A DNA stretch of 8,958 nt from an uncultured Oscillospiraceae bacterium (GCA_947631805.1 CANRNA010000062.1:1-8958), one strand, 5' to 3'. Shown: positions 1 to 6,212, counted from the stretch's first letter. Program-made: numbers and translations. Notes: a model not told the origin generated them from the sequence alone.

Positions 1-897
1 GGCATATTCGTGGACTACAAGAGCGTGCTGCGCACCACCCGGAAAAAGCTGCCCTTCGGCATCTGCCAGATCGGCAAGAGCTTCCGCAACGAGATCACCC
101 CGGGCAACTTCACCTTCCGCATCCTGGAGTTCGAGCAGATGGAACTGGAGTTCTTCTGCGAGCCGGGCAGCGACCTGGAGTGGTTCCAGTACTGGCGTGA
201 GTTCTGCCACAAGTGGCTCCTGGAGCTGGGCATGAACGACGAGTATCTCCGTCTCCGGGACCACACCCCCGAGGAGCTGAGCTTCTACTCCAAGGCCACC
301 ACGGACTTCGAGTACCTCTTCCCCTTCGGCTGGGGCGAGCTCTGGGGCATCGCGGACCGGACCGACTACGACCTGACCCAGCACCAGACCTTCTCCGGCG
401 AGAAGATGGAGTACAAGGAAGAGGGCATGGCCGAGGGCTTCATCCCCTACGTCATCGAGCCTTCTCTGGGCGCCGACCGTGTCATGCTGGCCTTCCTCAT
501 CGACGCCTACGACGAGGAGCAGGTGGGCGTGGACAAGAAGGGCAACCCCGACGTGCGCACCGTGCTGCACCTGCATCCCCAGCTGGCGCCCTATAAGTGC
601 GCGGTGCTGCCCCTGAGCAAGAAGGACGTGCTCTCCGGCCCTGCCCGTGAGCTGTGCGCCCAGCTGTCCAAGGAGTTCTCCTGCGACTATGACGAGACCG
701 GCTCCATCGGCAAGCGCTATCGCCGCCAGGACGAGATAGGCACCCCCTTCTGCGTCACTCTGGACTTCCAGACCGTGGGAGACGGGGACGTGCCCGCCGA
801 CAACTGCGTTACCGTCCGAGAGCGGGATTCCATGGAGCAGGTGCGCATCCCCATGGACCAGGTGGCGGACTATATCGCCCAGCGCGTCAAGTATTAA
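1..897 (+). CDS. glyQS: Glycyl-tRNA synthetase (dimeric class II type), 5'-truncated
   Basis: This enzyme charges tRNA-Gly with glycine in the cytoplasm, using ATP. The frame is open from base 1, so the true start lies outside the window; GTG at 10 is only an internal valine. About 298 residues are visible, roughly the C-terminal two thirds of the usual 450-500 residue protein. Class II motif 2 is seen as FRNE (visible residues 28-31), followed by the EFEQMELEFF segment typical of the alpha2 GlyRS. Motif 3 is EPSLGADR (153-160). From about residue 195 the chain matches the alpha/beta anticodon-binding domain, with GSIGKRYRRQDEIGTPFCV-type sequence shared with this class. The single-chain alpha2 form is distinct from the alpha2beta2 GlyQ/GlyS form; it is sometimes labelled glyS. 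The TAA stop is directly followed by the GTG of the next gene, so the two are probably co-transcribed. Confidence 0.96.
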   Translation, partial: GIFVDYKSVLRTTRKKLPFGICQIGKSFRNEITPGNFTFRILEFEQMELEFFCEPGSDLEWFQYWREFCHKWLLELGMNDEYLRLRDHTPEELSFYSKATTDFEYLFPFGWGELWGIADRTDYDLTQHQTFSGEKMEYKEEGMAEGFIPYVIEPSLGADRVMLAFLIDAYDEEQVGVDKKGNPDVRTVLHLHPQLAPYKCAVLPLSKKDVLSGPARELCAQLSKEFSCDYDETGSIGKRYRRQDEIGTPFCVTLDFQTVGDGDVPADNCVTVRERDSMEQVRIPMDQVADYIAQRVKY

Positions 898-1275
898 GTG
901 GACGCCGAGAAAAAGCCCGCGCCCGCCGAGGAAAAGCTCACCGCCGGGCAGTCGTTCGTCAGGAGCATCCGCCCGGCGGGCTGCGTGCTGTTCCTGGTGC
1001 TGGCAGTGCTGGTGGGGGCGGTATGCCTCACGGCGGGCCGGGACCCCATCCCCGGCTATACGCCCCCGGAGCGGGCCAGCTATGAAAACGACCTGCCCCA
1101 GCTCGTGTCGGTCTTGGAGGAACAGGTGTTCCCCAAGCTGGACGATTACGCGCTGCGGGCAGAGGTGACCGGCGACACCGTCACCGTGACGGTGGACAGC
1201 GGCAATCTGGCCGCCGCACGGGCCGCCATACTGCGGTATTTTCCCGAAGACCTCATCACATTTGAAAGGGGCTGA
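898..1275 (+). CDS. Small single-pass membrane protein of unknown function
   Basis: I do not recognise the family. The 125-residue product has a charged, Ala/Pro/Lys/Glu-rich cytoplasmic tail (1-21) and a basic stretch VRSIRP (21-26). One hydrophobic helix follows at about 27-45, then an extracytoplasmic part of about 80 residues. Positive-inside rules place the N-terminus in the cytoplasm. The outer part has a Pro-rich linker (49-58) and then a pattern that reads as helix (66-85), two strands (87-100, with TGDTVTVTVD) and helix (103-114), so it may be a small alpha/beta fold. The GTG start immediately follows the TAA of glycyl-tRNA synthetase, and no clear Shine-Dalgarno sequence precedes it. 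Translation therefore probably depends on ribosomes finishing the upstream gene. There is no internal methionine to offer as another start. The next gene begins 5 nt after the stop, which supports an operon. Confidence 0.72.
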   Translation: MDAEKKPAPAEEKLTAGQSFVRSIRPAGCVLFLVLAVLVGAVCLTAGRDPIPGYTPPERASYENDLPQLVSVLEEQVFPKLDDYALRAEVTGDTVTVTVDSGNLAAARAAILRYFPEDLITFERG

Positions 1276-1280
1276 CGAGC

Positions 1281-2468
1281 GTGAAGATAAAAGTCGCGGC
1301 CGCCGCGCCGGAGATACTCCCCGGCCAGCCGGGCCGGAACATGACCAGCGTCCTGGCCGCCATCAGCCGGGCCAGAGCGGACGGGGCCGCGCTTTTGGTG
1401 CTGCCCGCCGACCTGCCGGAGGACATGAACCGGGGCGCCCTGGAGCGCCAGGCCGGGCCCATGACGGTCTATCCCCTTACCCGGGCGCCCCTGCCCCGGG
1501 AGGAGCTGCTGCTCCACCACGACCTGGACGTGCTGTGCTGCTCCGCCGACACGCCCACCACCGTCTCCTCTCACTATGACAACCTGAACCTGGCGGGCCT
1601 TGCCAGCCATGAGAACATGGCCGTGGTGGTCATGGCCTGCCCCCAGGGGGGCGACGGCGGCAAGCTGTACACCGGCCAGTGCATCATCGCTCAGAACGGC
1701 TCCATCCTGCAGAGCGCGGACGGCTACGCCATCGCCCGTGTGACCATCCCCAGCCGGGAGCGCACCGCCCCGGTGGAGGACATGGTCACCGAGCAGCCCC
1801 TCACCCCCTGGACCCCCTTCCCCGAGACCCTGCCACGGGTGGTGAAGCTGGCCGGAGACGGCCTGGCCCGGCGGATGATGAGCCTGGGCGCCACCCAGCT
1901 CACCGTCTCCATCGGCCGCACCAGCTCCTCCCTGCTGGCCCTGACCGCCTGCCTGGCGGCGGTGGACCGGCTGAAGCTGTCCAGAAAGAACATCCACGTC
2001 ACCGCCGACGGCAACCGGGCCAACCAGATAGCCGCCGGTCTGGGCGTGACCGTGGGCGGCCAGGGCGGCCTTATGGTGGACAGCACGGACCTGACGACCC
2101 GTGCCCTCGCCGGGGCCGAGCCCGCCCATTACGCCGTGAACGCCACCGTGCCCCGGAGCGTGGCCCGGCTCGTCATGCGCCATTATGCCAACACCTGTGG
2201 CAATATGAACATAGCCGTGCCCATCCGCTCCATCGCCCATGACGACGACGCCGAGCCCTGGGAGCTGTATGACTTCCTTCTCCACTGCACCCTGGTCTAC
2301 GGTCTGCCCAAGTGGGGCGCGGCCCGGCTGTTGGAGGACACCTTCCACGAGAAGTACGCCCAGGAGGCCATCCAGAGCGCCCTGGACCACTTCTTCGACA
2401 ACTATCGCCGCCTCACCCCCTGCGACTGCCCTCTCATCTTCTCCCTGGAGCCCCACCCCACCGCCTGA
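1281..2468 (+). CDS. Degenerate NAD+ synthetase-like protein (nitrilase-like + NadE-like)
   Basis: The 395-residue product reads as a shortened relative of glutamine-dependent NAD+ synthetase, which amidates deamido-NAD+ with ammonia released by an N-terminal nitrilase domain. Residues 1-158 follow the nitrilase pattern: MKIKVAAAAP at the start, GAALLVLPADLP (35-46) where active enzymes have a Glu after FP/LP, and GQCIIAQNGSIL (132-143) matching the usual 'G.GLIAENG.LL'. The segment with the catalytic Lys and Cys appears missing. Residues about 180-395 follow NadE: the PP-loop SGGxDS is replaced by SIGRTSSS (210-217), DRLKLSRKNIHV (229-240) is kept, then about 70 residues are missing. STDLTTRALAGAEPAHYAVNATVP (268-291) matches the late 'GTGDLSELALG...YGVNASIP' block, and the C-terminal helix segment matches too. 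GTG start, with AAGGGG at 1266-1271 as probable RBS. The frame is intact, so a maintained non-catalytic protein is likely; catalysis is doubtful. Confidence 0.75.
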   Translation: MKIKVAAAAPEILPGQPGRNMTSVLAAISRARADGAALLVLPADLPEDMNRGALERQAGPMTVYPLTRAPLPREELLLHHDLDVLCCSADTPTTVSSHYDNLNLAGLASHENMAVVVMACPQGGDGGKLYTGQCIIAQNGSILQSADGYAIARVTIPSRERTAPVEDMVTEQPLTPWTPFPETLPRVVKLAGDGLARRMMSLGATQLTVSIGRTSSSLLALTACLAAVDRLKLSRKNIHVTADGNRANQIAAGLGVTVGGQGGLMVDSTDLTTRALAGAEPAHYAVNATVPRSVARLVMRHYANTCGNMNIAVPIRSIAHDDDAEPWELYDFLLHCTLVYGLPKWGAARLLEDTFHEKYAQEAIQSALDHFFDNYRRLTPCDCPLIFSLEPHPTA

Positions 2469-2475
2469 GCAGGGC

Positions 2476-2481
2476 AGGAGG
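2476..2481 (+). promoter_or_regulatory. Strong ribosome binding site
   Basis: AGGAGG lies 8 nt upstream of the ATG at 2490, in the 21-nt gap after the NadE-like gene. It fixes the start of the BRO-N gene and suggests that the gene was translated efficiently even though its 3' part is now damaged. Confidence 0.7.
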
Positions 2482-2489
2482 CGCCGACT

Positions 2490-2918
2490 ATGAGCGAGAT
2501 AAAAAATGATATCCAGCTTTTCGAGGACAAAAAGATCCGCACCGCCTGGGACCCAGCGCGAGTGGAGTGGTACTTCTCCGTCGTCGACGTGGTCGCCGTG
2601 CTGACGGACCAGCCAACACAGCGTGGCGCCAGTAACTACTGGGCAAAGCTCAAACAGCGATTGAAGCAAGAAGGCGCAGATCAGTTGCTGACAAATTGTC
2701 AGCAACTGAAAATGCTGTCGGCTGACGGAAAACGCTATTTGACCGACGTGGCCGACACAGAGCAGCTCCTGCGCATCATCCAGTCCATCCCATCGCCCAA
2801 GGCGGAGCCCTTCAAGCTGTGGCTGGCCCAGGTGGGCCGGGAGCGCATAGAGGAGACCATCGACCCCGAGCAGGCCATAGACCGGGCCCTGGAGCCGAGA
2901 TGGGTGCCCCGGTCATAA
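2490..2918 (+). CDS. BRO-N / DinD-like protein, C-terminally truncated by deletion and frameshift
   Basis: The 142-residue product starts like the BRO-N family of phage antirepressor and DinD-like proteins, which usually run to about 260-290 residues. The BRO-N signature is clear: IQLFEDKKIRTAWD (8-21), EWYFSVVDVVAVLTD (26-40), NYWAKLKQRLKQEG (49-62), SADGKRYLTDVADTEQLLRI (77-96) and the hallmark IPSPKAEPFKLWLAQVG (100-116), then ERIEETIDPEQAIDRALE (118-135). Where relatives continue with 'TYLKKGYS..WI..RLKSIEVRKELTDEW', this frame reads EPRWVPRS and stops. The expected C-terminal tail is found in another frame just downstream (separate entry), so about half the gene was lost internally. Full-length relatives are DNA-binding and often tied to prophages or the SOS response; whether this remnant still binds DNA is unknown. 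Codons 50-90 look less GC-rich than neighbouring genes, consistent with horizontal origin. Confidence 0.8.
   Translation: MSEIKNDIQLFEDKKIRTAWDPARVEWYFSVVDVVAVLTDQPTQRGASNYWAKLKQRLKQEGADQLLTNCQQLKMLSADGKRYLTDVADTEQLLRIIQSIPSPKAEPFKLWLAQVGRERIEETIDPEQAIDRALEPRWVPRS
2681..2709 (+). repeat. 29-nt near-perfect palindrome inside the BRO-N gene
   Basis: Arm TCAGTTGCTGACAA (2681-2694) and arm TTGTCAGCAACTGA (2696-2709) are exact reverse complements around one central A (2695). It lies within codons 64-74 of the BRO-N frame (Q-L-L-T-N-C-Q-Q-L), so it is coding sequence. It could also be an operator-like dyad or, in RNA, a long stem. Confidence 0.75.
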
Positions 2919-3028
2919 CGGCCCAGAGGGCGGCCGATTTCCAGCAGCTCGTCACGGATATCGTCCAGGACGCGGCGGCGCTCCCTGATATGACCGGCCC
3001 GGCCAATGACAGCGGCGAAACAGAGTGA
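2897..3028 (+). pseudogene. Out-of-frame C-terminal remnant of the BRO-N/DinD-like gene
   Basis: Read in the frame beginning at 2897, this stretch gives EMGAPVITAQRAADFQQLVTD and continues IVQDAAALPDMTGPANDSGETE before a TGA at 3026-3028. The 'G.PVITAQ.A..L..LVT..I.DAA' pattern recalls the tail of full-length DinD/BRO-type proteins ('GKPVITSQNA.QL..LV...IE'). It sits right after the point where the upstream frame leaves the family, so both pieces look like one gene joined by an internal deletion that is not a multiple of three. The junction is about 2890-2905. The match of the tail is from memory of the family and is less secure than the N-terminal match. No RBS precedes it, and independent translation is unlikely. 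Confidence 0.55.
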
Positions 3029-3086
3029 TATTTCCGCCCGCGCCGGAGGGACAGGTCTGCATCCTCTATATTGAACAAGGAATCCC

Positions 3087-3112
3087 AGGAAGCGGTCCGC
3101 CGCTTCCTTTTT
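3087..3112 (+). terminator. Rho-independent terminator closing the glyQS/NadE-like run
   Basis: Arm AGGAAGCGG (3087-3095), loop TCCG and arm CCGCTTCCT (3100-3108) pair perfectly over 9 bp and run into TTTTT (3108-3112). It lies 59 nt after the BRO tail remnant and upstream of the next promoter. Confidence 0.85.
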
Positions 3113-3279
3113 CATCCCTCCCGGCTGGTTTTTCCGCCGCCGGGATATAATAACTCCGACGGCATGTCCTTCCAGCCCCGGCCGGGGTCTTCGACAGAAA
3201 ACCGCTTGCAAAACGGGGCCGCTGTGCTATCATGACCAGCGGAAGGGCCTGTCCATCTTCCAAGAGAGGAGCGAAAGAT
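3113..3279. other. Intergenic leader region of the Cys/His-repeat operon
   Basis: This gap between the terminator and the ATG at 3280 holds the operon promoter (separate entry). It also holds a 12-bp self-complementary CCCCGGCCGGGG at 3176-3187, about 18 nt upstream of the -35 box, and a weak 6-bp dyad (CCCGGC 3120-3125 / GCCGGG 3139-3144). The CCCCGGCCGGGG could be an operator, but GC-rich palindromes are common here by chance. No small gene is supported. Confidence 0.4.
3206..3233 (+). promoter_or_regulatory. Extended -10 sigma-A-type promoter
   Basis: TTGCAA (3206-3211) as a moderate -35, a 16-nt spacer and TATCAT (3228-3233) as the -10, preceded by TGC (3225-3227), which makes an extended -10 element. 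Transcription would start near 3240, leaving a short leader of about 40 nt before the ATG at 3280. Confidence 0.6.
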
Positions 3280-3975
3280 ATGAAGCGCATCATCCCATTT
3301 CTGCTGACCGCCGCGCTGCTGACCGTTCCCGCCCTGGCGGCGGAGGACGGCGCGGACGCCGCCTGCGCCCACAGCTTTGAGGCGGCGGTGGTGACGGAGG
3401 CCACCTGCGCCGAAAAGGGCCTGCTGGCCTACACCTGTGCCAAGTGCGGCCTGACCTACACCGCCGAGACCATGCCCACCGGCCAGCACGACTATGCGCT
3501 GACGGACAGCACGGCCACCTGCACCCAGCCGGGTGAGGACATTTACACCTGCTCTGTCTGCGGCGACACGTACGCCGAGGCCGTCCCCGCTGTCGGCCAC
3601 ACCCCCGCCGAGGGTGGCGCCCCCTGCACCGAGGGGGTCATCTGCGCCGTGTGTGGCCAGGAGATAGCCGCCCCCACCGGCCACAGCTACGCCTATCAGC
3701 CCGGCCAACAAGGGGAGGGAGCGGACGAGCCCGCCCCCGGCCTGTGGCGGTGCGTCCTGTGCGGCCGCACCGTGCCTGCCTCGGAAAGCGGCTTTCCCTC
3801 CGTCCCCGGCGGCGCGGCGGATATCTCGGAGGCCGCCGCTGACACGCCCCCGGCGGAGAGCGCCGCCGACCCCCGGACCGGCCTTTGGATATTCGTCTCC
3901 CTGGCCGTCATGACCGCCGTCACGGTGGAGGCGGTGCTCCTGACCCGGTCCCTGGGCAGGCAGGACCGGGTCTGA
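3280..3975 (+). CDS. Secreted, membrane-anchored Cys/His (CxxC) repeat protein
   Basis: The ATG at 3280 is preceded by AGGAG (3267-3271) at 8 nt spacing. The in-frame ATG at 3232 overlaps the promoter -10 and is rejected. The 231-residue product has a signal peptide (KR then hydrophobic residues, probable cleavage after ALA near 20). Its outer domain carries repeats of the form CxH...ATC...G...YTCxxCGxxY...P..GH, seen widely in Clostridia surface proteins. Units: C29/H31/C43/C53-C56/H70, C81/C91-C94/H107, C116/C122-C125/H135, and a partial C158-C161. Spacing between CxxC pairs is 38, 31 and 36 residues. An acidic Ala/Pro linker (170-199) leads to a transmembrane helix (201-221) and a basic tail (TRSLGRQDRV), so it is a type I membrane protein. 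The Cys/His pattern suggests metal (zinc) binding or disulfides; neither is shown. It shares an operon with the MFS gene 9 nt downstream. Confidence 0.8.
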   Translation: MKRIIPFLLTAALLTVPALAAEDGADAACAHSFEAAVVTEATCAEKGLLAYTCAKCGLTYTAETMPTGQHDYALTDSTATCTQPGEDIYTCSVCGDTYAEAVPAVGHTPAEGGAPCTEGVICAVCGQEIAAPTGHSYAYQPGQQGEGADEPAPGLWRCVLCGRTVPASESGFPSVPGGAADISEAAADTPPAESAADPRTGLWIFVSLAVMTAVTVEAVLLTRSLGRQDRV

Positions 3976-3984
3976 GGGCGCGCC

Positions 3985-5286
3985 ATGTTCAAAAACCGCA
4001 AGTACGGCGCTTACACCGTCTTTCTGTGCCTGACCTGCTTCGGGTACATGTTCCTGGCCGCCTTTCTGGAGGAGCAGACGGACATCCTCCGCCGGTTCAT
4101 CACCCCCGCCGACACCGGCTGGACTGCCGGGGCCATGGAGCTGCCTGCCATAGCGGGCCGCCTGCTGGCTGTGCCTATGGCCTTCGTCTGTATGTGGAGC
4201 TTTCTGCGCTTCGGCGTGCGCCGGACGCTCATCCCCTGCGCCGCGGCGGCGGCCCTGGGCTGCGGGGGCCTGATATGCGCCAACGGCCTGGACGCCTGCG
4301 GCGGCGTGGCCGCCGGACACTATTGGCTCTTCTGCCCCTCCCTGGCCCTCACTCTGTGCGCCTGCGCCATGTTACGGCTGGCCGTGGCCGCCCTGTGCGT
4401 GGGCTGGGCCATCCGATGCCGGGGCCGCGTGCTGGGCACGGCGTCCTTAGGCGGGCCCGTATTCGCCGCCGTGGGGGCCGGGGCCGTGGCGGAGCTCGTC
4501 GCCGTCGGCCTGGGCGGCGACTGCCGCCCCCTCTATCTGGCGGCCATGGTCTTGCTGGCGCTGCTGGCCCTGAGCACCCGCTTCCTTCTCCGGGAGAGGC
4601 CGGAGGACGCCGGGCTCTATCCCGACGGGGAGGGCCGGGCCCCGGCCTGCGAGCCAGAGGATGACCCGCCCCCCATGAAGGTGAGCAGGCTCCTTCTCAC
4701 CCGCGGCTTCTGGATCATACTCCTGGGCGGCGGGGCTGTCGCCGCCGGTGCCGCCGGGAGCTTGGGCACGGTGCAGATGCGCCTGGCCCTTTTGGGGGGA
4801 GAGGCTCTCGCCGACGCCGCCCCCTGGCTGGCGTTCGGGGCCATTCTGACCATCCCCGCCTGTTACATCTTCGGCTGGCTGGACGACCGGCTCGGCTCCG
4901 CCGTGACCATGCCCCTGCTGGGGCTGGGGAGCCTTCTTCCCTCCGCCGCCCTGTGGGCCATGCCCGCGGGCGGGAACGCCGCCCTCTTCCTGCTCCTGAG
5001 CCTGGGGATCGGCTGGACGGCCGGAGGGCTGCCCGTGTGCCTTCCCTGCGCCGTGGCCCACGTCTACGGCCGCCCCCAATATCTGGCCGCCGCAAGGGTG
5101 CTGCTGCCCGCCCTGACCATTCCCGCCACCCTTGTCCCCCTTGCCGCCGCCTGGCTCCTGGATGCTGGCCGGGCCGGGACCGCCTACACCGCCCTGCTCG
5201 CCGCCTCCGCCGGGGGCGTGCTGATGAGCCTGTTGCTTATCACGGTGAAGGACCCCCGTCGGAAGCCCCAGGCCGCCCAGCAATGA
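3985..5286 (+). CDS. MFS transporter
   Basis: This 433-residue integral membrane protein belongs to the major facilitator superfamily, closest in style to the oxalate/formate-antiporter and monocarboxylate-like branch. That call rests on the segment LLRERPEDAGLYPDG (201-215) after TM6, a recurring feature of that branch. About twelve hydrophobic helices are visible, in two halves separated by an acidic, Pro-rich loop (206-235). A motif A relative, FGWLDDRLGS (296-305), lies between TM8 and TM9; the first-half copy is reduced to FLRFGVRR (73-80). The substrate cannot be read from sequence. Several buried Cys residues and the very Ala/Gly/Leu-rich composition are noticeable. The ATG follows the upstream stop by 9 nt, with GAGGG (3974-3978) as a likely RBS overlapping that stop, so expression is probably coupled to the Cys/His-repeat protein. 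A strong terminator follows. Confidence 0.88.
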   Translation: MFKNRKYGAYTVFLCLTCFGYMFLAAFLEEQTDILRRFITPADTGWTAGAMELPAIAGRLLAVPMAFVCMWSFLRFGVRRTLIPCAAAAALGCGGLICANGLDACGGVAAGHYWLFCPSLALTLCACAMLRLAVAALCVGWAIRCRGRVLGTASLGGPVFAAVGAGAVAELVAVGLGGDCRPLYLAAMVLLALLALSTRFLLRERPEDAGLYPDGEGRAPACEPEDDPPPMKVSRLLLTRGFWIILLGGGAVAAGAAGSLGTVQMRLALLGGEALADAAPWLAFGAILTIPACYIFGWLDDRLGSAVTMPLLGLGSLLPSAALWAMPAGGNAALFLLLSLGIGWTAGGLPVCLPCAVAHVYGRPQYLAAARVLLPALTIPATLVPLAAAWLLDAGRAGTAYTALLAASAGGVLMSLLLITVKDPRRKPQAAQQ

Positions 5287-5298
5287 CAATATATCAGC

Positions 5299-5331
5299 GC
5301 CGCCGCGGGAAACCCCGCGGCGGCACATTTT
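5299..5331 (+). terminator. Rho-independent terminator after the MFS gene
   Basis: GCCGCCGCGGG (5299-5309), loop AAAC, CCCGCGGCGGC (5314-5324): an 11-bp perfect stem 12 nt after the MFS stop, followed by ACATTTTA. The U-tract is short and interrupted, but the stem is very stable. It sits between convergent genes. On the - strand the hairpin is present without a clear T-run, so bidirectional use is uncertain. Confidence 0.8.
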
Positions 5332-6181
5332 ATTCCGTTTCGGTGTCCCAGGCGATGGTGAGCTGTTCCTGCTCTAACTGGCGGTCAAGCGCCTGCTCCA
5401 CCAGGAGGGCGATATTGTCCTCCACCGCCTTCTTGTTTGCCAGATACAGCCGCCGGAGGGCGCGGGGGTTGCCCTTCTCCCGGGGTATCTTCGCCAGGCC
5501 GCATAAATCGCTTATGGCGCTGGTCACATACGTCCGGCTCATGGGCACCCCCTCCTTCGTCAGAAAGATGGGCCCGCGATATATCCCGTTCCGGTCCGCG
5601 TAGGACAGCATTTCCCGGCACAGACACGGGGGCAGGTGGATGCTCTGGGCCACATTGCCGCTCACCACCGTCACCGTCCCCGCCTTCGCCGCCTCCACCG
5701 TCACCTTCGCCAGCTCCTGCACCGGCATATCCGCCGAGGCGAACAGCTTCACGATGAGAAATACCCTCTCCCGGTCCATGAGCTTTGCCACCTGCAACAG
5801 GTGGTGATACTCCGCCCGGGTCAGCTCCGGGTAGAGCTTCTTCTCCGGCTGCATGACACCGGAGAGCTGATACTCCCGGTGGCCCATGTACGCCGCGTAG
5901 GTGTTTCCCACCGACATAATGAGATTCACCGTCCGGGTAGCGAAGCCCGCTTCCAAAAGCTTTTCCCGGCACTGGGCCAGGGAGCCCCGGCGGAGGCGCT
6001 TGTCCTCCGGCAGGACCTCATAGAGCCTATCCAGGCTCCGGCGGTAGCGCAGGAGGGTGTCGGGGCTGCGGCCCTTCTCCCCCAGGTCGGACAAAAACCG
6101 CTCCACATCCGGTCCCGTCAGGGGAATCCCCCCGTCACGGGTCCGGGTCGTCGTTCGGGTCCTAAGCTCCAGCGTGTCCAC
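5330..6181 (-). CDS. Tyrosine recombinase/integrase-like protein lacking catalytic residues
   Basis: The 283-residue product has the two-domain shape of phage-integrase-family recombinases. There is an N-terminal SAM-like core-binding region (about 22-98, with VERFLSDLGEKGRSPDTLLRYRRSL-type sequence) and a C-terminal catalytic-like region (about 115-283). In box I, where active enzymes read TGLRxxEL, it reads SADMPVQEL (149-157), so the first Arg is Pro. In box II (HxLR) it reads NPRALRRL (238-245), with the His replaced by Asn. The C-terminus, VEQALDRQLEQEQLTIAWD, has no Tyr where the nucleophile belongs. Strand exchange is therefore unlikely, and DNA binding or a structural role is more plausible. 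Similar 'GNPR.LR.LY...LLEQEQLTI.W' proteins are, to my recollection, common in gut Clostridia. The start is GTG, with AAGGAGGT 7 nt upstream. No attachment site or mobile-element neighbour is visible. Confidence 0.8.
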   Translation of the reverse strand: MDTLELRTRTTTRTRDGGIPLTGPDVERFLSDLGEKGRSPDTLLRYRRSLDRLYEVLPEDKRLRRGSLAQCREKLLEAGFATRTVNLIMSVGNTYAAYMGHREYQLSGVMQPEKKLYPELTRAEYHHLLQVAKLMDRERVFLIVKLFASADMPVQELAKVTVEAAKAGTVTVVSGNVAQSIHLPPCLCREMLSYADRNGIYRGPIFLTKEGVPMSRTYVTSAISDLCGLAKIPREKGNPRALRRLYLANKKAVEDNIALLVEQALDRQLEQEQLTIAWDTETE

Positions 6182-6183
6182 GG

Positions 6184-6198
6184 CTTTGACCTCCTTCT
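6184..6198 (-). promoter_or_regulatory. Strong ribosome binding site for the recombinase-like gene
   Basis: On the - strand AGAAGGAGGT precedes the GTG at 6181 by 7 nt. This near-consensus Shine-Dalgarno decides the GTG start and shows that the gene is set up for good translation. Confidence 0.75.
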
Positions 6199-6212
6199 AA
6201 GGGTTTATTGAA

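Noticed and set aside
1146..2705. Long - strand open frame of 519 codons opposite the small membrane protein, the NadE-like gene and the BRO-N gene
   Set aside because: Its product is Gly/His/Gln-rich low-complexity sequence typical of an antisense frame in GC-rich DNA. It has no family motifs, and it overlaps three better-supported + strand genes.
3146..3151. Perfect TATAAT as a promoter -10
   Set aside because: No -35-like hexamer lies 15-19 nt upstream (the region is GC-rich with only a T-run too close), and there is no TG extension. The element at 3206-3233 is better placed.
3232..3279. Upstream in-frame ATG at 3232 as the start of the Cys/His-repeat protein
   Set aside because: It overlaps the promoter -10 box, has no RBS and would put 16 residues before a clean signal peptide. 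The ATG at 3280 has AGGAG at 8 nt.
3112..4320. Long - strand open frame of 402 codons opposite the Cys/His-repeat and MFS genes
   Set aside because: It reads through the promoter and two well-supported genes, with Gly/Ala/Arg/His-rich shadow composition and no domain signal.
4447..5328. - strand open frame of 293 codons opposite the MFS gene
   Set aside because: It is Gly/Gln/Pro-rich shadow sequence that runs through the terminator hairpin; the MFS reading is clearly the real one.
5330..6181. Recombinase-like gene as evidence of an integrated mobile element
   Set aside because: No attachment-site repeats, excision genes, phage or conjugation genes are visible nearby, and the protein lacks catalytic residues.
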